Shown: piece by piece, positions 36,021 to 48,964 of the stretch
Layout of the letters: each line of letters starts with the position of its first letter
Position numbering within the stretch: position 1 is the first letter of the stretch
Assembly: GCA_022376925.1 (NCBI GenBank)
Contig: JAIOJX010000025.1
Coordinates: 140,823,301-140,887,300 of the forward strand
Direction of reading: 5' to 3'
DNA: 64,000 nucleotides
Origin: Tragulus kanchil
Lineage: Eukaryota > Chordata > Mammalia > Artiodactyla > Tragulidae
The notes under the pieces: model-generated
The model's database searches: none
What the model saw: the letters and a program-made list of their open reading frames with translations, nothing else
Told to the model about the DNA's origin: nothing
Program-made: the position numbers and the translations under genes

Positions 36021-36206
36021 AAATATATTTATTTATTTACTTGTTTGGTTGCATGTGGGTCTTAATTATGGTGCATGGGTTCCAGAGTGTGTGGATTTAG
36101 TTTCTATGTGGCACATGGGACCTTAGTTCCCTAACCAGGGATTAAACCCTCATCCCCTGCTTTGAAAGGCAAATTCTTAAGCACTGGACCACTGGGGAAT
36201 TCCCCC
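36021..36206 (-). mobile_element. CHR-type SINE, duplicate of 34856-35041
   Basis: Same SINE at an offset of 1165. Confidence 0.85.
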
Positions 36207-37380
36207 CAAATTGGATTTATTTATTTATTAAATTTTTTTAATTGAAGGAAAATCACTTCACAGTGTTGTATTGGTTTTTGCCATACAACTCAAATCAGCC
36301 ACAATTATACATATACTCCTGCCCTCTTGAGCCTCCTTCCCTCCTATCCACCTACCCCTCCAGATCATCATCATAAAGTGTGAGACTGGGCTCCCCATAC
36401 TTTATAGCAACTTCCCACCAGCTTGAGGCTGAGCTCCCCATACTTTATAGCAACTTCCCACCAGCTCTTCACTTTACACAATAGCGTATATACGTCAGTG
36501 CTGCTGTTTACATTCGCCACCTTCTCCTTCTCTCACTGTGTCCATAAATCAGTTCTTGACTTCAGCATTTCCATTCCTTCTCTACAAACAGGTTTATCAA
36601 TACGGTTTTTTTAGATTCCCTATATATACATTAATGTATGATATTTATTTTTCTCTTTCTGACTTCGCTTTGAATAACAGGTTCTAGGTTCACCCACCTC
36701 ACTAATACTGATCCAAGTGTGTTCCTTTTTATGGCTGAGTAGTATTCTGTTGTGTGTCATATGTCATAGATATCTAGGTTTCTTCCATGTCATGATGCAC
36801 AATTGTTAAAGTTTACACTCCATTTGTATTCATCAGAAAATATTGGCTATATTCCCTGCATTGTGTAATACATCCTGGTAGTTTATCTCCTACCCCTGTA
36901 TTGTCCTTCCTCTTTCCCTCTCCCCATTAGTAACCCTAGTTTGTTCTTATATCTGTGAGCGTGTGTCTTTTTTGTTATATTCATTAATTTGTTGTATTTG
37001 GTAGATTCCACATATTTAAAAATTGATACGTGGGATTGGTCTTTCTCTATCTGACTCAGTTCACTTAGCATAATGCCCGGTAAGTTCACCCATGTTATTG
37101 CAAATGGCAAAATTTCATTCTTTTTACTGGTTGAATAGTATTTCAGTGTGATTCTTCTAGCTCTGTTGTTCTTTCACAAGCTTGTTAGGCTATTCAGGAT
37201 CTTTTGTTTTTCTGTGACAACTTTCTAACTGATTAGTTCTCATTCCATGAAAAATGCCATGGGTAATTTTATAGAGATTGGATTGAATCTGTAGATTGCC
37301 TTGGGTGAAATGATCATTTTAACAATATTGATTCTTCTAATCCAAGAACTTGCAGTATTTTTCCATGTGCTAAACAGTCT
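36207..37380 (-). mobile_element. L1 3' region and adjoining ORF2 piece
   Basis: The copy of the L1 tail (36207-37111) continues at 37130-37380 into an ORF2 RT-like segment (plus-strand acaatattgattcttctaat, gaatctgtagattgccttgg). The jump implies an internal deletion or two L1 fragments side by side. Decayed, no open frame. Confidence 0.72.
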
Positions 37381-39129
37381 TAATTTTAATGTGGTTTTGA
37401 ATTCATTGCCTAATTAGTAGAAAATATTGATATAATAGAACATCCATATTACTCTTATTATAAGTTCCGTTATATGTGCTACATGTGTAATGCATATATT
37501 ACATGTATTTTAAATGTAGTAGGTGAAAATATATTATAACCATTATAATTACAATTTTTATTTTATAATTATAATTTATAATTGTTATTCTGCCAAAATA
37601 GCAGTTATAATTTTAGATTTTCTCTTACATTGGCCATTTATGAAAGATATAGTATGTGGTTCTCACAACATGAAATGTTTTTAAATGCATAGATTTGAAG
37701 AGAATATCTATGTTTTCGTTTTTAATTTCCCCTATTTATGTTTTCATTTTTAATCTCCCTTTTTCTTGCCCCCAAATCACTAAATATATGAAAATTTGAA
37801 CTTTTCTGACTCTTGTCTTAAAGCCAATAAAACTCTTCATTATTTTGAAAGACTAACAGTGTCCCAAACCAGATATATTATTAGTTAGATGTAGAACATC
37901 ATTCTATGTGCCATGTTCAGTACTCCCAATTTCAATTTATTCCCTCACCTCAGGGCAACCCTCAGTCCATTGATTAATATTGTTTGATAACAGAGTGCCG
38001 TTCTGCATGACATATTTTCAGTTGCCAAAGTAACCCTAGTTTGTTCTTATATCTGTGAGCGTGTGTCTTTTTTGTTATATTCATTAATTTGTTGTATTTG
38101 GTAGATTCCACATATTTAAAAATTGATACGTGGGATTGGTCTTTCTCTATCTGACTCAGTTCACTTAGCATAATGCCCGGTAAGTTCACCCATGTTATTG
38201 CAAATGGCAAAATTTCATTCTTTTTACTGGTTGAATAGTATTTCAGTGTGATTCTTCTAGCTCTGTTGTTCTTTCACAAGCTTGTTAGGCTATTCAGGAT
38301 CTTTTGCTTTTCTGTGACAACTTTCTAACTGATTAGTTCTCATTCCATGAAAAATGCCATGGGTAATTTTATAGAGATTGGATTGAATCTGTAGATTGCC
38401 TTGGGTGAAATGATCATTTTAACAATATTGATTCTTCTAATCCAAGAACTTGCAGTATTTTTCCATGTGCTAAACAGTCTTAATTTTAATGTGGTTTTGA
38501 ATTCATTGCCTAATTAGTAGAAAATATTGATATAATAGAACATCCATATTACTCTTATTATAATTTCCCGTTATATGTGCTACATGTGTAATGCATATAT
38601 TACATGTATTTTAAATGTAGTAGGTGAAAATATATTATAACCATTATAATTACAATTTTTATTTTATAATTATAATTTATAATTGTTATTCTGCCAAAAT
38701 AGCAGTTATAATTTTAGATTTTCTCTTACATTGGCCATTTATGAAAGATATAGTATGTGGTTCTCACAACATGAAATGTTTTTAAATGCATAGATTTGAA
38801 GAGAATATCTATGTTTTCGTTTTTTATTTCTCCTATTTTTGTTTTCTTTTTTAATCTCCTTTTCTTGCCCCCAAATCACTAAATATATGAAAATTTGAAC
38901 TTTTCTGACTCTTGTCTTAAAGCCAATAAAACTCTTCATTATTTTGAAAGACTAACAGTGTCCCAAACCAGATATATTATTAGTTAGATGTAGAACATCA
39001 TTCTATGTGCCATGTTCAGTACTCCCAATTTCAATTTATTCCCTCACCTCAGGGCAACCCTCAGTCCATTGATTAATATTGTTTGATAACAGAGTGCCGT
39101 TCTGCATGACATATTTTCAGTTGCCAAAG
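36929..39129. repeat. Direct duplication 16 (36929-38030 / 38029-39129)
   Basis: Offset about 1100. Differences include gtttttctg versus gcttttctg near 37207, and a cluster at 37715-37765 versus 38815-38865 where T/C runs vary. Confidence 0.96.
37381..38028. other. Very AT-rich stretch, nothing recognised
   Basis: Contains repeated ATTATAA-type runs around 37530-37585. No family recognised. Confidence 0.5.
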
Positions 39130-41000
39130 ACAATGCTTTGATGAACACTTTTAAAACAGAATAAATCTCTTATGTTATAAAACAAATAGCCTTATAGACT
39201 TTTGCAACTACATTGAACACTTTTTAGGGGTAAAAATGTCAACCAAATCCTCAGAAGACAATGAAAATATTCCAGCATTAGTGCCTTTCTCTGTATCCAA
39301 ACCACCTGAATTATTATAGCCAGTTCCCACTGAAGCTACCTTTCCTAAAGTTGCCAGGGATGCAGGTGCAAATGATATACAGGTGCAAACAATTGGTCCA
39401 GTTCTTCAATCATGAACATTGTGAGGATATCAGAGGGGCCTCAAAATAAATAGAAGGTAGATTCTGCTTCCAAAGATTAAAAAGTCCCCCTGAACTAGAC
39501 CATTAAATTTGAGCACTTTAATATTTAGAACTAAATATAACAGAGAAACCAATATTTCTTAACTATGAGAGTTATTTATCAAAATTAAATTTCAAATCAC
39601 TGAAATATTGATTCTCTACTGCAGAACAATTCAGAAAGTTTTCATAGAGGCATGTTTAAAGTGATTCTCAATTGATCAAGACAATAGCCTTCAGTATCTT
39701 TCCCTCCGATTTCATAGTCAGGATCATGTAATGTGAAATTAAGGCTTTTTTTTACGAGTGGAGATATGAAGATATGATTATTGTCCTCAAGTAGTACAAA
39801 ACAGCGAAATTTTAATACAAAATAAGAATAAGACGTCTATTACAAATCCTAAATCCAGTCTGTCTGTGTGGGTGCTGTGCTCCTGATTCAGATTTATACT
39901 CATATTAATCTGGGGCTGGACAAGAGCTGATTCATTTTTTTTTTCCCCAATTTGAAAATTTGAACTTTTCTGACTCTTGTCTTAAAGCCAATAAAACTCT
40001 TCATTATTGTGAAAGACTAACAGTGTCCCAAACCAGATATATTATTAGTTAGATGTAGAACATCATTCTATGTGCCATGTTCAGTACTCCCAATTTCAAT
40101 TTATTCCCTCACCTCAGGGCAACCCTCAGTCCATTGATTAATATTGTTTGATAACAGAGTGCCGTTCTGCATGACATATTTTCAGTTGCCAAAGACAATG
40201 CTTTGATGAACACTTTTAAAACAGAATAAATCTCTTATGTTATAAAACAAATAGCCTTATAGACTTTTGCAACTACATTGAACACTTTTTAGGGGTAAAA
40301 ATGTCAACCAAATCCTCAGAAGACAATGAAAATATTCCAGCATTAGTGCCTTTCTCTGTATCCAAACCACCTGAATTATTATAGCCAGTTCCCACTGAAG
40401 CTACCTTTCCTAAAGTTGCCAGGGATGCAGGTGCAAATGATATACAGGTGCAAACAATTGGTCCAGTTCTTCAATCATGAACATTGTGAGGATATCAGAG
40501 GGGCCTCAAAATAAATAGAAGGTAGATTCTGCTTCCAAAGATTAAAAAGTCCCCCTGAACTAGACCATTAAATTTGAGCACTTTAATATTTAGAACTAAA
40601 TATAACAGAGAAACCAATATTTCTTAACTATGAGAGTTATTTATCAAAATTAAATTTCAAATCACTGAAATATTGATTCTCTACTGCAGAACAATTCAGA
40701 AAGTTTTCATAGAGGCATGTTTAAAGTGATTCTCAATTGATCAAGACAATAGCCTTCAGTATCTTTCCCTCCGATTTCATAGTCAGGATCATGTAATGTG
40801 AAATTAAGGCTTTTTTTTACGAGTGGAGATATGAAGATATGATTATTGTCCTCAAGTAGTACAAAACAGCGAAATTTTAATACAAAATAAGAATAAGACG
40901 TCTATTACAAATCCTAAATCCAGTCTGTCTGTGTGGGTGCTGTGCTCCTGATTCAGATTTATACTCATAGGAATTAATCTGGGGCTGGACAAGAGCTGAT
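38888..41000. repeat. Direct duplication 17 (38888-39931 / 39953-41000)
   Basis: Offset is 1065 rising to 1069. The first copy loses four bases near its right edge (catattaatc versus cataggaattaatc). The second copy alone has ttattgtgaaag near its left edge, where the other two copies have ttattttgaaag. Confidence 0.97.
39130..39952. other. Non-coding stretch, nothing recognised
   Basis: Mixed-composition sequence without open frames. It recurs at 40194-41000. Confidence 0.5.
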
Positions 41001-41164
41001 GTCCAGTATTTGTGTTTGGGTCTATATATATTGCATTATTTCTGGAAAAAAATTGAATGACTTTTTTCTTCCATCAAATATTATCATGGTAGTATTATTA
41101 AATTTCATCATAGATTTTTAGCAATTAAGCTTTTTTCAAGTTGTTTATTGGTATCCAAAAATGT

Positions 41165-41470
41165 ATTATGCATTCTTTCTTTTTAATTTTATTGTGGTAA
41201 AAGTCACATCACATATAACCTAGTATTTGAAGTGGATTTAGCTGTGCATTTCACTAAGTTCAGTGTACTTACTCATATTGTTGTATAACTAACCGTCACC
41301 CATATCCTGGGTTCTTCACATTCCAAAACTGAAGTTCTGTCTCCATTAAATGCTGACTCTCCATTCTACTTTCCCACCCCTACCCCTGCCCCTGGCAAAT
41401 ATCAGTGTACTTTCTTATTTTATGAATTTGACTACTGTAAGTACTTTGTATAAGTGGAGTCAGTGTATGT
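41165..41470 (-). mobile_element. Old L1 3' end fragment (L1ME-like)
   Basis: Plus-strand attttattgtggtaaaagtc, ccaaaactgaagttctgtct, cccctggcaaat and atgaatttgactactgtaag follow the reverse complement of an old mammalian L1 3' end. Subfamily uncertain. Confidence 0.72.
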
Positions 41471-41577
41471 CTATACCTACTGTATATTGGAAAAAATGCA
41501 CTGTAAGTTCTTTATTACCTAAATAAAGGTAATATACAGAATGTATCATTGAAACATGCAATGAATTTTTAGCATAT

Positions 41578-41608
41578 ATGTATGTGTGTATATATATATA
41601 TATATATG

Positions 41609-41654
<46 letters not shown>
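41578..41654. repeat. Microsatellite (TA)n (CA)n left of a SINE
   Basis: ATGTATGTGTG and TATATA runs pass into about 20 CA units ending at the SINE head. A 64-codon frame here is just translated microsatellite and SINE. Confidence 0.93.
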
Positions 41655-41656
<2 letters not shown>

Positions 41657-41868
41657 GCTTCCTAGGTGGTGCTAATGGTAAAGAATCTGCCTGCCGATGC
41701 AGGAGACATAAGAGACCCTGGTTTGATCCTTGGGTGGGGATTCCCCTGGAGGAGGGCACAAAAATACTCTAGTACTCCTGTCTGGTGAACCCCTTGGATG
41801 GAGGAGCCTGGAGGGCTACAGTCCATAGGTCACAAAGAGTTGGACATGACTGAAGTGACTTAGCACAG
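41655..41868 (+). mobile_element. Bov-tA SINE inside a CA microsatellite
   Basis: Full Bov-tA from ggcttcctaggtggtgctaa to gaagtgacttagcacagca. It is flanked on both sides by CA repeats, so any target-site duplication is masked by the microsatellite. Confidence 0.9.
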
Positions 41869-41871
41869 CAT

Positions 41872-41909
<38 letters not shown>
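41869..41909. repeat. CA microsatellite right of the SINE
   Basis: Right half of the repeat that hosts or flanks the Bov-tA. Confidence 0.92.
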
Positions 41910-41911
<2 letters not shown>

Positions 41912-41959
41912 TATATTTTCAAATTATTTAACACAAACTTGTTTGTATTTAATGAATAC

Positions 41960-42165
41960 TTACTATTTGCTGAGCACTCTTATAAGTGTCACTTGTTAAC
42001 TCATTCATGGCTCACAGCAGCTCTAGGGGTGAGTGCTATTACCGTCCTTAGTCCAGTTCTCTAGATGAGGAAAATGAGGGATGAAGAGGTCCTTTAGTTT
42101 GCCGAGGTCACTAAGCCGGGTAATGACAGAAATAGAACACAGGCCACTACCTCTAAAGGCATTAA
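41960..42165 (-). mobile_element. MIR SINE
   Basis: Reverse-complement MIR: tttgctgagcactcttataa, ctagatgaggaaaatgaggg and gccgaggtcactaagc. Typical diverged copy of more than 150 bases. Confidence 0.8.
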
Positions 42166-42829
42166 ATCTATGGAAGCTTTGGAAAACAACTGACTTTATT
42201 TTGTTAGTTGTACTAAAGCACTTAATTCAAGATATTTTATACGTGTTTTTAGTTAGTTTCTTTATTTACCTCCTTTGTCATCACACCTTTTCTGTTTTGC
42301 TATAATGTTTTCCTTCATTAAGAGAACTACCAGTTCCAAATACTAGGATGTATATTTGTACCTGAGTTTTGTGTTGCATTGTGAAAGCGTCTCTATTATT
42401 GTTTGTTCTTTGCATTTTGTCACTTGTCTGTTGATAGACCTTTTGAGCTTCTTGGGAAATGTGGGTGAAAGCTGTACCTTTAAGGTCCTCAGCCTCTTTC
42501 TCCTGCAAAGTAGTGTGTTTCAAAAGAAACCAACTCTTGGGGGTGAATCCTTGTCATCTCTCTACTTCATAAATGCTAATGCATTTCAATAAGTTGGAAT
42601 CGAACTGTCAAAACAAAAACTGTCAACCTGTTAACTTTTCTTTCATGGCAACGTTGTTTAATGGACAATTGGATACACAATAAATATATTTATGACAAAG
42701 AAGTCAAGTTTATAGTAAAAAATACTGGACATGATAAATCCCATGGACCGTCTAAGCAGAAATTCCTGAGTTCCATACTTAAAAAAAATCCAGAATCTAT
42801 ACCTCTACTGCCCCACTACCACGATTGTT

Positions 42830-42990
42830 CTAAGTCACCAACCTCTTAGCTGGATTATTGTGACTGCCTCCTAACATGTCTTCTCCATTCCTCCGTTCCT
42901 GCCCCTGCAGTCTGCACTCCACATAAACAGCTGTGTGATCTAAAACACACACATACACACACACACACGCATTATCTAGCTATGTGATCT

Positions 42991-43025
<35 letters not shown>

Positions 43026-43246
43026 TACCCGTCACATCACTGTTGTGTTTAAAAGTCTTCTATAGATCCCTAACTCAATCAGATTTAAACTAGATTTTCA
43101 GTGGAGTGTGTAGCCAGAACCCTCCCTGTAGCTCTTGTGTGAAAGGAACTTTCTCCCTCTCCTCAGTCCCCATCTCCAGCCCCCTGCTCCTTTAGTTCCA
43201 GGCATGCTGTCCTCTTCAGGGCTTGGTTCAGTAAAGACATTATATT
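42830..43246 (+). mobile_element. L2 LINE 3' region, first copy
   Basis: Plus-strand L2 3' end: attattgtgactgcctccta, cctgcccctgcagtctgcac, a block split by CA repeats, then cagggcttggttcagtaaag. Highly diverged and non-coding. Its complete continuation is at 43958-44990. Confidence 0.78.
42945..43024. repeat. CA microsatellites within the L2
   Basis: Two CA tracts are separated by a repeated tgtgatctaaaacacacac unit. The duplicate at 44073-44163 differs in repeat number and contains an interrupting ATA. Confidence 0.92.
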
Positions 43247-43957
43247 CCTCAGTTTTCCCACCAAATTTTCCAGCCCCTCTCCTTTTTAGGTCTTCTAAAG
43301 CTTTAAACATGGAAGTTTTAAAAACTGCTTGTTAGTTGTACTAAAGCACTTAATTCAAGATATTTTATACGTGTTTTTAGTTAGTTTCTTTATTTACCTC
43401 CTTTGTCATCACACCTTTTCTGTTTTGCTATAATGTTTTCCTTCATTAAGAGAACTACCAGTTCCAAATACTAGGATGTATATTTGTACCTGAGTTTTGT
43501 GTTGCATTGTGAAAGCGTCTCTATTATTGTTTGTTCTTTGCATTTTGTCACTTGTCTGTTGATAGACCTTTTGAGCTTCTTGGGAAATGTGGGTGAAAGC
43601 TGTACCTTTAAGGTCCTCAGCCTCTTTCTCCTGCAAAGTAGTGTGTTTCAAAAGAAACCAACTCTTGGGGGTGAATCCTTGTCATCTCTCTACTTCATAA
43701 ATGCTAATGCATTTCAATAAGTTGGAATCGAACTGTCAAAACAAAAACTGTCAACCTGTTAACTTTTCTTTCATGGCAACGTTGTTTAATGGACAATTGG
43801 ATACACAATAAATATATTTATGACAAAGAAGTCAAGTTTATAGTAAAAAATACTGGACATGATAAATCCCATGGACCGTCTAAGCAGAAATTCCTGAGTT
43901 CCATACTTAAAAAAAATCCAGAATCTATACCTCTACTGCCCCACTACCACGATTGTT

Positions 43958-44118
43958 CTAAGTCACCAACCTCTTAGCTGGATTATTGTGACTGCCTCCT
44001 AACATGTCTTCTCCATTCCTCCGTTCCTGCCCCTGCAGTCTGCACTCCACATAAACAGCTGTGTGATCTAAAACACACACATACACACACACACACGCAT
44101 TATCTAGCTATGTGATCT

Positions 44119-44159
<41 letters not shown>

Positions 44160-44463
44160 ACATTATCCGTCACATCACTGTTGTGTTTAAAAGTCTTCTA
44201 TAGATCCCTAACTCAATCAGATTTAAACTAGATTTTCAGTGGAGTGTGTAGCCAGAACCCTCCCTGTAGCTCTTGTGTGAAAGGAACTTTCTCCCTCTCC
44301 TCAGTCCCCATCTCCAGCCCCCTGCTCCTTTAGTTCCAGGCATGCTGTCCTCTTCAGGGCTTGGTTCAGTAAAGACATTATATTCTAAATACTCTTTTAG
44401 GTCTTCTTCCTCCAGGGACTTCACCAAAGAGTTCCGTCAGTTCCTTTAGCTATCTGCGCATGT
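43958..44463 (+). mobile_element. L2 LINE 3' region, left of the SINE
   Basis: Second copy of the L2 block. It runs on to the ttttaggtcttcttcctcca region, where it is interrupted by the Bov-tA. Confidence 0.78.
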
Positions 44464-44690
44464 GTGTGTGTTAGTTGCTCGGTCATGTCCAACTGTTTTG
44501 CCACCCTGTGGACTGTAGCCTGTCAGGCTGCTCTGTCAATGGAATTTTCCAGGTGTGAATACTGGAACAGGTTATCATTTCCTTTATCAGGGCATCTTCC
44601 TGACCCAGGGATTGAACCTGCATCTCTTGGGTCTCCTGTACTGGCAGGCAGGTTCTTTACCATTGTGCTACTGGGGAAGCCCTTAATTAT
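44464..44690 (-). mobile_element. Bov-tA SINE nested in the L2
   Basis: Reverse-complement Bov-tA from gttagttgctcggtcatgtc to gctactggggaagccc. It separates two parts of one L2. Confidence 0.9.
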
Positions 44691-44990
44691 TTGTGCAAAT
44701 ATCACCTAACCAGAGAGGCTTTCTCTGTGTATTCCTGTAAAAGAGCAAATCCAGTGCCACTCTTATCCTCACTACCTCTCCTTTTTTTCTGTTTTGCTTT
44801 CATTCGTTGTACTTACCACCTGTCGTAGTGTATTGTTTGTACATTTGCTTATTGTCTGTCTCCTTGCTAGGATGAAATCCACATGTTACAAGGGGTAGAA
44901 TCTTATCAACTCTAGGCATTGATGTGTTTATCATCTGTGCTCAAAGCAGTGCCTGGTGCCTAGTAGGCACTCAATAAATTGGATTCATAC
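44691..44990 (+). mobile_element. L2 LINE 3' terminus
   Basis: The L2 resumes: aaccagagaggctttctctg, ttattgtctgtctccttgct and the signature end cagtgcctggtgcctagtag, then gcactcaataaat. Confidence 0.85.
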
Positions 44991-46290
44991 ATGGATTAAT
45001 GGAGGATGAGTACTAGAACTAATAGGAAAGGAATAGAAAATGGAAAGTAGAAAAAAATCACAGGTCTGTAGCTGTCAAAAAATGTTCTCTAGAATATATT
45101 AGGTATCAGTGAAAAAGGAAGAAACTCTAGTATTTACTCTGTCTTTTCTCTGTGCTTCTGTAATTGTAGATGAGTCTGAAGATTCTGATTTATTCCTCAA
45201 CTTTGTACTTGGACTAGTTCATAAATTAGGTGTACTTTTTGGTATCTCTGCTAACTTACTGCTTGTTTTATGATAAATTATGTCAGTATTATAATACAGT
45301 ACAATATTATAACCTATTTTGTATCTAGTATTTTCATTAGGCCTTGCCTAAGAAGGAGTAGAAGAGGGGATACTTGTCATCACACATAATTTCTGTCTAA
45401 CTTTTCCCCTGTGTTACTTCTCTTGGCTTCTACTCGTCATGCCCAGTGACTCTATTTTGAGAATTTTCTCTCAGGTCTTCTCTGCATATCCGACAATCTG
45501 TGACTAGAGTATTTACACTTTAATGTGAAATTTAATCAACACCTCTTGTCTTTCAGATGTAGTTTAATTATAAGACTTATTTGGTATATTCATCTCAAGC
45601 ATCCTGTTTTAAAATTTTCTCTTAAGTTCTACATATACTCAGATTTTTTTTTTTTCATGCATCTATATCATAGGTTCCAGAAGAGGGCTATAGGCAAACA
45701 CTCAAAACATAGACTCTCCTATTACTGGAATCTGTAGGTCTCCTAAGAGCAAGAATTTTTCTCATTCACTTTTAGATCACACATTTTGATAAATTTAAAT
45801 TGATTAAATATTGAATAAAAATGTGTGAATAAATCAACTTTTTAGTGAATTAAACAATAGAAAACTGCTTTTTAAAAACCATAATGTTTATGGTTTATGG
45901 CCATGGATTTTTTTCAGTCTCTATTTTATGTCTATTTATATTTTTTCATTGTTTGTTTTTGTGCTTGCCACTATAGAAGTTTGTAGCTTATTTATTTAGA
46001 CCAAATTAAACTTTCTCCTTTTGAAACACATCTGTGAAGAAATTTTCTTGTTGATATCAAATAGATCTGAATATCATTTGTATTGTTCATTTCTACCATA
46101 TTTATCTCATATGAGAATTATACCCTTCTTAAAATATACAATTTATTATACATGGTAAAAAAATAGGATGGAGAAAATATTTTCTGTGCCCTGTATCCTT
46201 GAGTATTTTAAAGCAAATGTCCTTTCTCAAAGATGTCTTAAGGATTGTGGAAAACATGTCAGCGTCTTTTAGCAAAGTTCTGATAGTTGA
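44991..46290. other. AT-rich stretch, nothing recognised
   Basis: No family or gene recognised. The 70-codon frame at 45525-45737 is AT-driven. Confidence 0.5.
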
Positions 46291-47373
46291 ACTTGGACTA
46301 GTTCATAAATTAGGTGTACTTTTTGGTATCTCTGCTAACTTACTGCTTGTTTTATGATAAATTATGTCAGTATTATAATACAGTACAATATTATAACCTA
46401 TTTTGTATCTAGTATTTTCATTAGGCCTTGCCTAAGAAGGAGTAGAAGAGGGGATACTTGTCATCACACATAATTTCTGTCTAACTTTTCCCCTGTGTTA
46501 CTTCTCTTGGCTTCTACTCGTCATGCCCAGTGACTCTATTTTGAGAATTTTCTCTCAGGTCTTCTCTGCATATCCGACAATCTGTGACTAGAGTATTTAC
46601 ACTTTAATGTGAAATTTAATCAACACCTCTTGTCTTTCAGATGTAGTTTAATTATAAGACTTATTTGGTATATTCATCTCAAGCATCCTGTTTTAAAATT
46701 TTCTCTTAAGTTCTACATATACTCAGATTTTTTTTTTTCATGCATCTATATCATAGGTTCCAGAAGAGGGCTATAGGCAAACACTCAAAACATAGACTCT
46801 CCTATTACTGGAATCTGTAGGTCTCCTAAGAGCAAGAATTTTTCTCATTCACTTTTAGATCACACATTTTGATAAATTTAAATTGATTAAATATTGAATA
46901 AAAATGTGTGAATAAATCAACTTTTTAGTGAATTAAACAATAGAAAACTGCTTTTTAAAAACCATAATGTTTATGGTTTATGGCCATGGATTTTTTTCAG
47001 TCTCTATTTTATGTCTATTTATATTTTTTCATTGTTTGTTTTTGTGCTTGCCACTATAGAAGTTTGTAGCTTATTTATTTAGACCAAATTAAACTTTCTC
47101 CTTTTGAAACACATCTGTGAAGAAATTTTCTTGTTGATATCAAATAGATCTGAATATCATTTGTATTGTTCATTTCTACCATATTTATCTCATATGAGAA
47201 TTATACCCTTCTTAAAATATACAATTTATTATACATGGTAAAAAAATAGGATGGAGAAAATATTTTCTGTGCCCTGTATCCTTGAGTATTTTAAAGCAAA
47301 TGTCCTTTCTCAAAGATGTCTTAAGGATTGTGGAAAACATGTCAGCGTCTTTTAGCAAAGTTCTGATAGTTGA
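45207..47373. repeat. Direct duplication 19 (45207-46290 / 46291-47373)
   Basis: Offset is 1084 falling to 1083 through one T in a run at about 45644-45655. The copies abut with no filler. Confidence 0.97.
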
Positions 47374-48159
47374 AGCTCTGCACTGCTGTTATAAAGCTGC
47401 TCTGAGTTGCATCCAGAGGCCACATAGATTCCATATCTTATTAAATTCATCATTAAAATGTTGTTGATTCTTTTAGTTGTCTTCCCAAAGAACTTTTCTA
47501 AATGCATTCTTCTAGAGAGTTTTGATGATTTATTAAATCATTTAGCATCAAGCAGAAAAGTCCAATTTATGTTCATTAGATAAAAAGATGAAAGTTACAG
47601 TTGAGAGGAATGATTTTCAAGAAATAAAGAAACAGAAATCTCCTTTCATAAAAGGACAGTTTGCATGAGTAAGCATTTGTTTAAAACATGTATAATTAAG
47701 TACACTTCAAAACTGCAGAATGGTTTACTAGAGTAAATAGGAAAATGATTATATTAAGAGCTACCAGCCATAACTATTTTCCACTATTTGTTTTGGTAAT
47801 GGATCTACATATTCCTGATTTGTAATCCCTGTGTATAGTGGGCTAATTATTTTGAAAGGAAAGGGAAATAGGAATAGGGTGAAGTCTGAATGTTGACTTA
47901 GAACTCTTGAGAGGCTAATTAAAGAGCATAGATAGTAGATACTGTGGCCTTACCGGGTTGACTTCTTCTGTCTGGACACATGGAAAACTGTTCTTCTCAG
48001 TCTACTTATAGTTAGGTGGACTGTATGACTCATTGTGGTCTACAGACATGAGTGGAAGAAACATGTCTAAAATCCTTTTGCAGTCTTCTTCTCTCTTTAT
48101 TCACCCCAATTATTCTGAAAGCCACACTTTGTGATGAAGAAATCACAATATGAAAATCA
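47374..48159. other. Non-coding stretch, nothing recognised
   Basis: Single-copy AT-rich DNA. Confidence 0.5.
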
Positions 48160-48215
48160 GGGACATCTCTGGTGGTCCAGTGGTTAACTTCATCATCCAG
48201 TATGGAAGGTGTGGT
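48160..48215 (+). mobile_element. Possible CHR-type SINE head fragment
   Basis: Contains the SINE-head motif ctggtggtccagtggttaac, followed by a decayed body. Too short for firm classification. Confidence 0.5.
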
Positions 48216-48964
48216 TTCCATTATTGATGAAAAAGCTCAGAGCCTACCTGCCAAAAATAATTCAAATGCAAACAGAAGCAATATTGTAACAAATTAAAGA
48301 CTTAAAAGAAAATTAACTGAATCTCTTAAGATACTATAAAAAATTGTCTTTGAAAGTCACTAAGCCTCATCAAACTTTACACTAACGCGGCATAAGCTTT
48401 TCTTTTATTAAGCCACTTATATTTCAGGGTGACTTGTTATTTCACATGCATAATCTTTATGTTACATAATATGATATAACCTAGTCTTTTGGTTTATGAC
48501 AACTCTATTTATTTGCCCTAAAGTTCAAAGTGTGCTAAGTTGGATTTTTGGGCATACGTCCTATGATGTGCAGCTATTGAGCACTTCAGCATGTCCTTAT
48601 TGATTCACATAATGTCTATAGAGTTCCTATTCTGCAGTGACATTCTGCTAGGCAGTAGGCAAAGAGTTTAGTAAAATATTATAATCTAATAACATATAAA
48701 GAATATGAATAAATAGTTACAACTCTGTGATATTAGTATTAATGCCAGTGCTCTGTAAGAGTTAGAAACCAAGAGCCAAAGAATATTTGAGGAATACATT
48801 ACCTAAGTGATTCAGAAAAATAGTCACAGAAAATACTGGAGATACACAATGTGAATGCTAAAGGCTAAGAAGAATGTTTCAATGCACAAAGGAGAGGGGC
48901 TTTCTGGATGGCATAACTGGCGTGTTCAACAGTACTAAGCACATATTTGACATATAGTTAATGG
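48216..48964. other. AT-rich stretch, nothing recognised
   Basis: No family or gene recognised. The right part, from 48678, is duplicated at 49751. Confidence 0.5.

Larger units (their letters stand above)
34816..37111. repeat. Direct duplication 15 (34816-35946 / 35981-37111)
   Basis: Constant offset of 1165. Beyond 35946 the first copy carries 34 garbled bases (ttcacttttttttctgttat, then agtattgttaggtt) that loosely follow the second copy's continuation (ttcattctttttactggttg). Confidence 0.97.
42202..44384. repeat. Direct duplication 18 (42202-43246 / 43330-44384)
   Basis: Offset is 1128, rising to 1138 through CA-repeat length. After 43246 the copies disagree: 43247-43297 has a 50-base segment where the second copy has only about 17 bases before tttttaggtcttct. 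Bases 43298-43329 (ctttaaacatggaagtttta) are a garbled version of the sequence left of 42202. Confidence 0.94.

Noticed and set aside
41578..41772. 64-codon frame with a His-Thr repeat as a coding sequence
   Set aside because: It is a translation of a CA microsatellite and the adjoining SINE.
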